The notes beneath the pieces are model-generated. The model did not search any database and was not told where the DNA came from. It saw only the letters and a program-made list of their open reading frames with translations. Of a stretch of 45,459 nucleotides of DNA, positions 36,881 to 45,459 are shown piece by piece; the stretch's first letter is position 1, and each line of letters starts with the position of its first letter. The position numbers were made by a program, and so were the translations under genes. The stretch is from Heterostelium multicystogenum (lineage: Eukaryota > Evosea > Eumycetozoa > Acytosteliales > Acytosteliaceae): NCBI GenBank assembly GCA_003667245.1, contig RCNN01000223.1:1-45459 (forward strand), in the 5' to 3' direction.

Positions 36881-39488
36881 ATGAACACTGAACACCGCAA
36901 AGCGCTCCCCGGCAGCCGCCTCGATTTCTTTGACGCCCGCGCGGCGGTCGATGCAATCACCCCCGGCGCCTACGCCACACTGCCGTACACCTCCCGCGTA
37001 CTCGCGGAAAACCTGGTGCGTCGCTGCGACCCCGCAACCCTCAATGCCTCCTTGAGCCAACTGATCGAACGCAAGCGCGACCTCGATTTCCCATGGTTCC
37101 CGGCCCGCGTGGTGTGCCACGACATCCTCGGCCAGACCGCCCTGGTGGACCTTGCCGGCCTGCGCGACGCCATCGCCCTGCAAGGCGGTGACCCGGCCCA
37201 GGTCAACCCGGTGGTGCCGACCCAACTGATCGTCGACCACTCCCTGGCCGTCGAAGCCGGTGGTTTTGACCCGCAGGCGTTCGAGAAAAACCGCGCCATC
37301 GAAGACCGTCGCAACGAAGACCGTTTTCACTTTATCGAGTGGACCAAAAAAGGCCTTCAAGAACGTCGACGTGATCCCGCCGGGCAACGGCATCATGCAC
37401 CAGATCAACCTGGAGAAAATGTCTCCGGTGATCCAGGTACGTGACGGCGTGGCCTTCCCGGATACCTGCGTCGGCACCGACAGCCACACGCCTCACGTTG
37501 ATGCCTTGGGCGTGATCGCCATCGGCGTTGGCGGCCTGAAGCAGAGAGCGTGATGCTCGGCGCGCCTCGTGGATGCGCCTGCCGGAAAGTGTTGGCGTGG
37601 AGCTGACGGGCAAGCTGCAACCGGGCATCACCGCCACCGACATGGTGCTGGCCGCTGACCGAGTTCCTGCGCAAGCAGAAGGTCGTCGGTTGCGTGGCTG
37701 GAGTTCTTCGGTGAAGGTGCTTCGGCGCTGACCCTGGGCGACCGTGCCACCATTTCCAACATGGCCCGGAATACGGCGCCACCGCCGCGATGTTTTACAT
37801 CGACCAACAGACCATCGCCTACCTCAAGCTCACCGGCCGTGAAGACGAGCAAGTCACCCTGGTGGAGCAGTACGCTCGCCACACCGGCCTGTGGGCGGAC
37901 GACCTCAAGGGCGCGCAATACGAGCGTGGCCTGAGCTTCGATTTGTCCTCGGTGGTGCGCAACATGGCCGGCCCGAGCAACCCCCACGCCCGCGTCGCCA
38001 CCAGCGACCTGGCGGCCAAGGGCATCTCCGGCCAGTGGGATGACGTGCCGGGGCAAATGCCCGACGGCGCGGTGATCATCGCGGCCATCACCAGTTGCAC
38101 CAACACCAGCAACCCGCGCAAACGTGATTGCCGCCGGCCTGCTGGCACGCAATGCCAACAAGCTCGGCCTGGCCCGCAAGCCGTGGGTCAAGTCGTCCCT
38201 GGCACCGGGTTCGAAAAACCGTCGCGATGTACCTCGACGAAAGCCGGGCTGACCACCGAACTGGAGCAACTCGGTTTTTGGTGTCGTTGGCGTTCGCCTG
38301 CACCACCTGCAACGGCATGTCCGGCGCACTCGACCCGGTGATCCAGCAAGAGATCATCGACCGCGACCTGTACGCCACCGCCGTGCTTTCGGGTAACCGC
38401 AACTTCGACGGCCGTATCCACCCGTACGCCAAGCAAGCGTTCCTCGCGTCGCCGCCGCTGGTGGTGGCCTATGCGATTGCCGGCACCATCCGTTTCGACA
38501 TCGAAAAAGACGTGCTGGGCCTGGACGCCAATGGCAAGGAAATCCGCCTCAAGGACATCTGGCCAAGCGACGAAGAAATCGACGCGGTGGTCAAGGCGTC
38601 GGTCAAGCCGGAGCAGTTTCGCCAGGTGTACATCCCGATGTTCGCGATCCACGAAGACACCGGCCCGAAGGTCACGCCGCTGTACGACTGGCGCCCGCAG
38701 AGCACCTACATCCGTCGCCCGCCGTACTGGGAAGGTGCCCTGGCCGGTGCACGTCCGCTCAAGGGCATGCGCCCGCTGGCGGTGCTGCCGGACAACATCA
38801 CTACCGATCACCTGTCGCCGTCCAACGCGATCATGCCGGGCAGCGCCGCCGGCGAATACCTGGCGAAAAATGGGCCTGCCGGAAGTCGACTTCAACTCTT
38901 ACGCGACCCATTCGTGGCGACCACTTGACCGCGCAGCGCGCCACCTTCGCCAACCCGAAACTGTTCAATGAAATGGTGGTGTTGAAAGACGGTAAGGTCA
39001 AGCAGGGTTCGCTGGCGCGCCTGGAGCCGGAAGGCAAGGTCACGCGCATGTGGGAAGCGATCGAAACCTACATGGAGCGCAAGCAGCCGCTGATCATCAT
39101 TGCCGGCGCCGACTACGGCCAGGGTTCGTCCGGGACTGGGCGGCCAAGGGCGTACGCCTGGCCGGTGTTGAAAGCGGATTGCCGCCGAAGGTTTCGAGCG
39201 CATCCACCGCACCAAACCTTGGTGGGCATGGGCGTGCTGCCGCTGGAGTTCCTGCCGGGCACCGACCGCAAGACCCTGAAGATCGACGGCACTGAAACCT
39301 ACGACGTGATCGGCGAACGCACCCCGCGTGCGCAACTGACGTTTGCTGGATCAACCGCAAGAACGGCGAGCGTGTCGAGGTGCCGGTGACCTGCCGGCTG
39401 GACACGGCTGAGAAGTGTCGATCTACGAGGCGGGCGGCGTGTTGCAACGTTTGCCCAGGACTTCCTGGAATCGGCTGTTACTGCCTGA
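36881..39488 (+). CDS. acnD: Fe/S-dependent 2-methylisocitrate dehydratase, AcnD (frameshifted as given)
   Basis: AcnD dehydrates 2-methylcitrate and, with PrpF, replaces PrpD-type dehydration in many pseudomonads. About 869 residues starting MNTEHRKALPGSRLDFFDAR. Aconitase motifs: IPPGNGIMHQINLEKMSPVI, DTCVGTDSHTPHVDALGVIA, AAITSCTNTSNPRN (first cluster Cys), FACTTCNGMSGALDP (Cys-x-x-Cys for the 4Fe-4S cluster), VLSGNRNFDGRIHPYAKQAF, VLPDNITTDHLSPSNAIMPG and GADYGQGSSRDWAAKGVRLA. At least fourteen single-base shifts occur (for example near 37350, 37540, 37565, 37660, 37695, 37770, 38120, 38215, 38275, 38870, 38925, 39140, 39175, 39345 and 39415). The end is QDFLESAVTA at TGA 39486-39488. The dense breaks look like sequence errors, not decay. 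Confidence 0.94.
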
Positions 39489-39529
39489 TAACTGCGGCCG
39501 GGGTCAACGCCCGGCCCATGAGGACCACC

Positions 39530-40725
39530 ATGGCACACGTACCGCAGATCAAGATTCCGGCCCACCTACATGCGTGGCGGGCACCAGTAAGGCGTGTTTT
39601 TCAGCCTCAAGGATTTTGCCCGAGTCGGCCCAGGTGCCGGGCGCGGCGCGGGATGCGTTGTTGTTGCGGGTGATCGGCAGCCCGACCCGTATGACAAGCA
39701 AATCGACGGCATGGGCGGCGCGACGTCCAGCACCAGCAAAACCGTGATCCTGGCCAAAAGTACCCGCGCCGATCACGACGTGGATTACCTGTTCGGCCAG
39801 GTGTCCATCGACAAAACCGTTCGTGGACTGGAGCGGCAACTGCGGCAACCTGTCGGCGGCGGTGGGTTCGTTCGCCATCAGCGCCGGCCTGGTAGATGCC
39901 GCGCGCATTCCGCACAACGGCGTGGCTGTGGTGCGGGTGTGGCAGGCGAATATCGCCAAGACCATCATCGCTCACGTACCGATCACCGACGGTGCGGTGC
40001 AGGAAACCGGCGACTTCGAACTCGACGGCGTGACCTTCCCGGCCGCCGAGGTGCAGTTGGAATTCATGGACCCGGCGGCGGAAGAAGAGGGCGGCGGTGG
40101 CTCGATGTTCCCTACCGGCAACCTGGTGGATGACCTTGGACGTGCCGGGTGTCGGCACAGTTCAAGGCGACGCTGATCAACGCCGGGATTCCCACCATCT
40201 TCATCAACGCCCAGGACCTGGGTTACACCGGTACCGAGTTGCAGGGCGCGATCAATGGCGACCCCAAGGCCCTGGCGATGTTTGAAACCATCCGCGCCCA
40301 TGGTGCGCTGCGCATGGGCTTGATCAAACCACCTGGACGAAGCGGCCCAGCGTCAGCACACGCCGAAGTGGCGTTTGTGGCGCGGCCTGCGGACTACGTG
40401 GCGTCCAGCGGCAAGGCGATCAGGGCGGGTGATGTCGACCTGCTGGTGCGGGCGCTGTCCATGGGCAAGTTGCACCACGCCGATGATGGGCACGGCGGCG
40501 GTGGCGATTGGCACGGCGGCGCGCGATTTCCGGCACGCTGGTGAATTGGCGGCGGGCGGCGTGGAGCGTAATGCAGTGCGGTTCGGGCATCCCTCCGGGA
40601 CGTTTGCGCGGTAGGCGCCGAGGCCAGCCAGGAACGGTGAATGGGTCGTGAAAAAAAGCCATCATGAGCCGCAGTGCGCGAGTGTTGATGGAAGGGTTCG
40701 TACGCGTCCGGGCGACTCTTTCTAA
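39530..40725 (+). CDS. prpF: 2-Methylaconitate cis-trans isomerase (frameshifted as given)
   Basis: PrpF isomerises the 2-methylaconitate released by AcnD so that it can be rehydrated. It has the diaminopimelate-epimerase-like fold. The start ATG 39530 reads MAHVPQIKIPA; after a shift near 39565, YMRGGTSKGVFF. Then come DPYDKQIDGMGGATSSTSKT, DWSGNCGNLSAAVGSFAI with the conserved Cys, INAGIPTIFINAQDLGYTGT and NAVRFGHPSGTLRVGAEASQ. An apparent TAG near 40613 comes from an extra T and G/A slips. After correction the protein ends KAIMSRSARVLMEGFVRVPGDSF at TAA 40723-40725. About 397 residues. It lies 41 bases after acnD. Confidence 0.93.
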
Positions 40726-40730
40726 CCGAT

Positions 40731-40842
40731 CGTTCCCCACGCCTGCGTGGGAATGCATCCCGTGACGCTCTGCGTCACCCTTGCGCCGTACGGGACGCGA
40801 AAGCGTCCAAGGCGGCATTCCCACGCAGAGCTGTGGGAACGA
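40731..40842. repeat. Second family of intergenic inverted repeat (prpF-prpD gap)
   Basis: CGTTCCCCACGCCTGCGTGGG at the left pairs with the right-hand CCCACGCAGAGCTGTGGGAACG. Inside lies GTGACGCTCTGCGTCAC and a GGACGC/GCGTCC pair. It is unlike the REP core used elsewhere in the window and resembles the GTTCCCACGC dispersed repeats of pseudomonads. Confidence 0.8.
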
Positions 40843-40892
40843 ACACCCTGACCCTGAGGATGGACCACACCTAACCCACTTTGGAGTACTGC

Positions 40893-42381
40893 ATGAGCGC
40901 CAACGTCGACCAGAACAACCGCCCCGACTACGACCAGGTCCTGCAGGACATCCGCCGACTACGTACTGAATTTCAGGATCGAATCCCGCGATGCCCTCGA
41001 CACCGCCCGCAACTGCCTGATGGACACCCTCGGTTGCGGCCTGCTGGCCCTGCGTTTCCCGGAGTGCACCAAGCACCTGGGGCCGATCGTCGAAGGCACG
41101 GTGGTGCCGTTCGGCGCACGGGTGCGGGCACCTCGTTCCGCCCTGGACCCGGTCAAGGCCGCATGGGACATCGGCTGCCATCGTGCGCTGGCTCGACTAC
41201 AACGACACCTGGCTTGCCGCCGAATGGGGTCACCCTTCCGATAACCTCGGTGGCATCCTTCGCGGTCGCCGACCATCTCTCGCAAAAAAACGCGTGGCCA
41301 ACGGCGACGCAACCGCTGACCGTGCGGGCAGTGCTTGAGGCGATGATCATGGCCCACGAAATCCAGGGTGTGATTGCCCTGGAAAACTCCTTCAACCGTG
41401 TCGGCCTTGACCACGTGCTGCTGGTGAAAAGTCGCCTCCACCGCCGTCACCGCCAAGCTGATGGGCGCCAACCGTGAGCAACTGCTGTCGGCCCTGTCCC
41501 AGGCGTTTGTCGATGGCCAGGCATTGCGTACTTACCGTCATGCGCCGAACGCCGGTTCGCGCAAGTCGTGGGCGGCGGGGGATGCGTCGAGTCGCGGGGT
41601 GCGCCTGGCGGATATCGCCATGCGCCGAGATGGGCATTCCCGGGTGTTGACGCGCGCGCAGGTGGGCTTCTATGACGTGCTGTTCAGCCACACCAACAAG
41701 GACCTGGCGCTCAAGCCCGAAGACAAGCGCGCCTTCAGCCTGTCGCAGCCCTACGGCACGTATGTGATGGAAACCGTACTGTTCAAGATCAGCTTCCCCG
41801 CCGAGTTCCACGCACAAACCGCCTGCGAGGCAGCAGTCACCCTGCACCCACAGGTGAAGCACCGCCTGCATGAGATCGACAGGATTGTCATCACCCACCC
41901 ACGAGTCGGCGATCCGGAATCATCTCCAAGGTCGGGCAGTTGGCCAACGCGGCGGACCGCGATCATTGCCTGCAGTACATGACCGCTGTACCGCTGGCGT
42001 TTGGCAACCTGGTGGCCGAGCAATACGAAGATGAATTCCACGCGGCCATCCGATCATCGATGAGCTGCGCGAAAAGATGGTCATCGTCGAGGAGCCGCGC
42101 TACAGCCGCGAATACCTGGGGCCGACAAGCGCTCCATCGCCAATGCGGTGCAGGTGTTCTTCAAGGATGGTTCCAGCACCGAACAAGTGGCCGTGGAATA
42201 CCCGATTGGCCACCGTCGCCGTCGGGTGGATGGCATTCCGTTGCTGGAAGACAAGTTCAAGGCCAACCTGGCGACCCGGTTTACCGCGCAGCGCAGTGCC
42301 GAGATTTTTGCGCTGTGCAAGGATCAGGCACGGCTTGAGGCCACTCCGGTAAACCGGTTTGTGGACCTGTTCGTCATCTGA
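40893..42381 (+). CDS. prpD: 2-Methylcitrate dehydratase (frameshifted as given)
   Basis: A member of the MmgE/PrpD family, cofactor-free dehydration of 2-methylcitrate. The start ATG 40893 has a GGAG six bases upstream. It reads [20 protein letters not shown], then [126 protein letters not shown] and the C-terminal [21 protein letters not shown]. At least eight shifts (for example near 40963, 40975, 41125, 41180, 41290, 41430, 41625, 41905, 42045 and 42120). About 494 residues. Keeping prpD together with acnD and prpF gives two dehydration routes in one operon, as in other pseudomonads. Confidence 0.94.
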
Positions 42382-42398
42382 AGAACACCAACTGGTCA

Positions 42399-42491
42399 AA
42401 TGTGGGAGCGGGCTTGCTCGCGAATGCGGAGTGTCAGCCAATACATATATGGCTGACACTCCGCATTCGCGAGCAAGCCCGCTCCCACATT
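42399..42491. repeat. Perfect 42-bp inverted REP pair between convergent prpD and ABC genes
   Basis: The left arm 42399-42440 and right arm 42450-42491 are exact reverse complements, with a 9-base loop (ATACATATA). It contains the REP core GTGGGAGCGGGCTTGCTCGC. It lies 17 bases after the prpD stop and 4 bases before the end of the opposing gene, so it is probably transcribed as a 3' hairpin from both sides. Confidence 0.97.
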
Positions 42492-42495
42492 AAAC

Positions 42496-43836
42496 CTACA
42501 TGCTGCCTTCCACATCATCCAGGCTGAACGTCTCGGTATGGTCGTCATAGGAGAAGATCTCCGCATACCGCCCCCAGGCCACCACGCTTTCCAGGGTTTT
42601 TCTTCCACAAAGGCTTCCGTCATCGAGTCTTCCAGCTCCTGCTCGAAGCGCACCCGTGGCGCCCGGTGGCCGCTGCGCTCAAGCAACACCTGGTGAATTG
42701 CGCGCGGCCAATGGCACGTGGCGGGATCAAGTGTTCGGCGAAACAGGGTTTTTACGCTCCTGGGTGCCGTAGTCGGCGAACAGTTGCCGGCATCGGTCAG
42801 GGTGATATCGGCACCCTTGAGTTCGGCGAAGCCAAATGCTCAAGCATCTCCGCCACCGGGAACAGATCGTCGACTTCCAGCAAACGCCGTTCAGCCACGG
42901 TCGGCAGGCCGGCGTGGCCATTTGTAGGGCTCGGCGGCCAGGGTTTTCGATCAGGCCAGCCATCAGGTGGTGGAGACTTCCGGCAACAGGCTGCCCATTT
43001 TCAGCTCAGGGCAAACCTCTGCTCGCGTCGGCGCTGCGGCGGTCGGTCATCAGGGGCGTTAGATGTCGTCGACCATTTGCCGGAAGGTCGGGTCCAGGCG
43101 GTTGCGCGGGTGGGCAAACGGCACCTTGAATCTCGGCCACCACCCGGCCAGGGGGTTGGGACGACAGCACCAGGATGCGGTCGCACATCAGCACCGCTTC
43201 TTCGATGTTGTGGGTCACGAATCAGGATCGACTTGATCGGCAGTTGCTTGCCGCTCCACAGATCCAGCAGGTCGGTGCGCAGGGTTTCGGCGGTGGAGTA
43301 CGTCCAGCGCCGAGAACGGTTCGTCCATCAGCAGCAGGGTCGGGGTTCACCACCAGCCCACGGGCGAAACCCACGCGTTGGCGCATGCGCCGGACAGTTC
43401 GCGCGGGTAGGCGTTTTCAAAGCCGTCCAGGCCGATCAGGTCGATGGCCGCCAGGGCGCGCCTGCGGGACTCCTTGCGCTCGACCTGCAAGGCTTGCAGG
43501 CCGGCCTCGACGTTTTCCAGCACGGTCAGCCCACGGGAACAGCGCGAAGGTCTGGAACACCATGGCCACGCCTTCGGCCGGGCCGGTGAGTGGCGCGCCG
43601 TTGTAGCGTACTTCGCCCGACGACGGCTGAATCAGCCCGGCGATGATGCGCAGCAAGGTCGACTTGCCCGAGCCGGACCGGCCGAGCATGCCGACAATCT
43701 CGCCTTCGTGCAGGCTCAAGTTCACGCCGCTGAAGGACTTGCAGCTCGTTCTTTACCTTTGCCGAACACCCGGTTCACGTTTTTCAACGAGTAGATTTCC
43801 GGAGTGTCGGCGGGCATGCTCGGTATAGGTAGTCAT
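42496..43836 (-). CDS. ABC transporter ATPase with C-terminal AAA-associated domain (frameshifted as given)
   Basis: About 446 residues. From 43836: MTTYTE, then (after a shift near 43815) [43 protein letters not shown] (Walker A), [13 protein letters not shown] (Q-loop), [20 protein letters not shown] (ABC signature), [12 protein letters not shown] (Walker B), and [20 protein letters not shown] (H-loop). The C-terminal extension (about residues 290-446) reads [60 protein letters not shown] and ends [12 protein letters not shown], typical of nitrate/sulfonate/taurine-type ATPases with an AAA-associated domain. At least eleven shifts (including GATC read as GATTC near 43220). It lies 18 bases from the permease. 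The cargo is unknown; no substrate-binding protein is in the window. Confidence 0.88.
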
Positions 43837-43854
43837 CACAGCGAGTCCATCAAT

Positions 43855-45459
43855 TCAGACGAAGTTTGTTTTCAGCCATGGCGTACATCGGCCGCCACAC
43901 AGCGCGTTGAACGCCACCACGAAGATCGACATCACCACCACGCCCAGGGCGATCTTCGGGAAGTCGCCGGCCGCGGTGGTCTGGGCGATGTAGGCGCCCA
44001 GCCCGTGGGCGACCACGTTGTCGTGGCCCCAGGACACGTACTCGGACACGATACTGGCGTTCCAGGCACCCCCGAGGCGGTAATCGCGCCGGTGACGTAG
44101 TACGGGAAAATCCCCGGCAGCATCACCTTGCGCCACCACAACCAGCCGCGAATGCGGAAGTTGGCCGGCGGCTTCCTTGAAGTCATTCGGGAACGCGCTG
44201 GCTCCGGCGATCACGTTGAACAGGATGTACCACTGGGGTGCCCAGCACAATCAGCGGGCTCAGCCAGATATCCGGGTTGAGGTTGTAGTGCAGGATCACG
44301 ATGACGAAACACCGGGAACAGCAGGTTCGCCGGGAAGGCCGCAAGGAACTGCGCCAGCGGCTGGATTTTTTCCGCAAGCGCAGGGCGCAAGCCGATCATC
44401 ACGCCCAGCGGCACCCAGATCAGCGAGGCGATCAGGAATCAGGCCAGCCACACGCAGCAGCGTGATAAAGCCCAGCACAAATACGTGGCCGACTTCGGCC
44501 AGGGTCACTTCGGTGCCGACGTTACTGCACGATGTGGTACAGCGCATAAAGCGGCCAGCAGCGCGATGAGTGCGCCCCATACCCAGTCGATTCACTTTTT
44601 GACGCTTTCGGGGTTTCTGCCGGCAGCGCCTTGAGTGCACCGCCCGCCAGGCTGAAGCGCTTGTTGCCAATGCGGCTGATGGCGCGGGTGACAGGCCGCA
44701 GGACGCGCTGGACGATGCGCGTGCGCTGGATCAGGTTCAGCAGCCAGGATTGCGGCGCGCGGCACCCTGGGAGGCGGTGGTCTCCATGCGGAAACTTGTC
44801 GGCCCAGGCCACCAGTGGGCGGAACAGGAACTGGTCGTACATCAGGATGACCACAATCATCGCCAGGATCACGTAGCCCACGGCGTGCAGGTCTTTCTGG
44901 GCAATCGCCAGGGCCCAGGTATGAGCCCACGCCCGGCAAGGTGATGGTCTTGTCGCGACGGTAATGGCCTCGGAGGCGACCACGAAAAAACCAGCCGCCG
45001 GACATGCTCATCATCATGTTCCACACCAGCCCGGGCATGGCGAAGGGCACGTCGAGCTTCCAGAACCGCTGCCAACCGGAAAGTCGCAGGTTGGTCGACA
45101 CTTCCCCAGGTCATGGGCAGCATGCGCAGCGACTGGTAGAAGCTGAACGTCATTGTTCCAGGCCTGGCTGGTGAAAATCGCAAAGATGGCCGCGAACTCC
45201 GCGCCGAGCACACGCCCGGGGAACAGCAGCAGGAAGAACGTCACCGTGAACGAGATGTAACCCAGTACCGGTACCGATTTTGCAGGTGTCGAGCACGGGC
45301 ACCAGCAGCTTCTCGGCGCGCCGGCTTTTGGGCGGCCAGGGTGCCGTACAACAGGGTGAACACCAGCGCTGCAACCATCGCCGCCAGCATGCGCATCGTG
45401 GTGCGCATCGCGTATTCCGGCAGGTTGGCCGGGTCCAGCGAGATCACTTCACTCTGCAG
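43855..45459 (-). CDS. ABC transporter permease with two fused membrane domains, 5' end beyond window (frameshifted as given)
   Basis: At least 530 residues remain. The start lies beyond the right edge. Two TauC/SsuC-like permease modules are visible. The first has LAAMVAALVFTLLYGTLAAQ, FFLLLFPGRVLGAEFAAIFAIFTSQAWN and a coupling loop near LSGWQRFWKLDVPFAMPGLVWNMMMSMSGG. The second has LGFITLLRV, LIWVPLGVMIGLRPALAEKIQPLAQFLAAFPANLLFPVF and a coupling loop RKVMLPGIFPYYVTGAITASGGAWNASIVSEYVSW. The domain link contains VRPVTRAISRIGNKRFSLAGGALKALPAETPK. It ends NALCGG...LYAMAENKLRLN-like sequence before TGA at 43855-43857. About twelve shifts, two of them GATTC/GAATC for GATC (44440, 44593). It pairs with the ATPase downstream. 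Confidence 0.83.

Noticed and set aside
36881..42381. acnD, prpF and prpD as true pseudogenes
   Set aside because: Each has many one-base breaks but fully conserved motifs, uniform with breaks in unrelated housekeeping genes; sequence error explains all of them more simply.
1..42491. REP clusters as CRISPR arrays
   Set aside because: The repeats are dispersed inverted pairs at intergenic sites, not regularly spaced direct repeats, and there are no cas genes.

Overview
The window reads as chromosomal DNA of a fluorescent Pseudomonas (P. fluorescens group). The evidence is high GC with C/G-ending codons, eight copies or part-copies of the typical REP sequence (core GTGGGAGCGGGCTTGC) in intergenic gaps, an aerobic-type cobalamin cluster behind a B12 riboswitch, and the Pseudomonas arrangement gntR-prpB-prpC-acnD-prpF-prpD. 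I see no rRNA, tRNA, CRISPR array, prophage or insertion sequence.

The dominant property is technical. Almost every long gene is broken by one to many single-base insertions or deletions, even in conserved housekeeping genes, while protein-level homology continues across each break in another frame. Verified cases lean to extra A/T (including GATC read as GATTC/GAATC) and lost G/C, which looks like an unpolished assembly, not gene decay. I therefore give each gene its full span and note that it is frameshifted as given. Intact exceptions are bluB, cobC, marR, rmuC, the SDR gene and prpB.

Layout. (1) 1-1441: REP, then a lipoprotein PQQ/sorbosone-dehydrogenase-like gene (minus). (2) 1545-11540: cobalamin riboswitch plus terminator, then cobO-cobB-bluB-cobD-cobC-cobQ, a large nested inverted repeat, then cobU-cobT-cobC-type phosphatase-cobS. 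These cover corrin adenosylation, amidation, aminopropanol attachment, lower-ligand (DMB) synthesis and nucleotide-loop assembly. (3) 11563-13372: marR, an MFS transporter and an overlapping micro-ORF, with a shared palindromic candidate operator. (4) 13407-17607: periplasmic glutathione peroxidase, FadL-type porin (minus), a lysozyme-like hypothetical (minus), a small conserved protein (minus), a gene-free stretch with a DnaA-box-like inverted repeat, and a Sel1-like protein. (5) 17669-24626: rmuC, an MxtR/CrbS-type transporter-kinase (minus), and a divergent SDR/LysR pair. (6) 24745-27024 (minus): Asp/Glu/hydantoin racemase and NCS1 permease. (7) 27381-30575: cysH (minus), thrH (plus), pabB (minus). 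(8) 30581-33635 (minus): periplasmic retropepsin-like protease, 7TM inactive transglutaminase and RimK-like ATP-grasp ligase, the least understood system here. (9) 33823-42381: GntR regulator with palindromic operators and the 2-methylcitrate (propionate) operon, with repeat elements between genes. (10) 42399-45459: a perfect 42-bp inverted repeat, then an ABC importer ATPase and a fused permease that runs off the right edge.

The best candidate for a poorly described system is the protease/7TM/ligase operon. The MarR-MFS-microprotein unit and the lysozyme-like protein that lacks its expected catalytic Glu come next.
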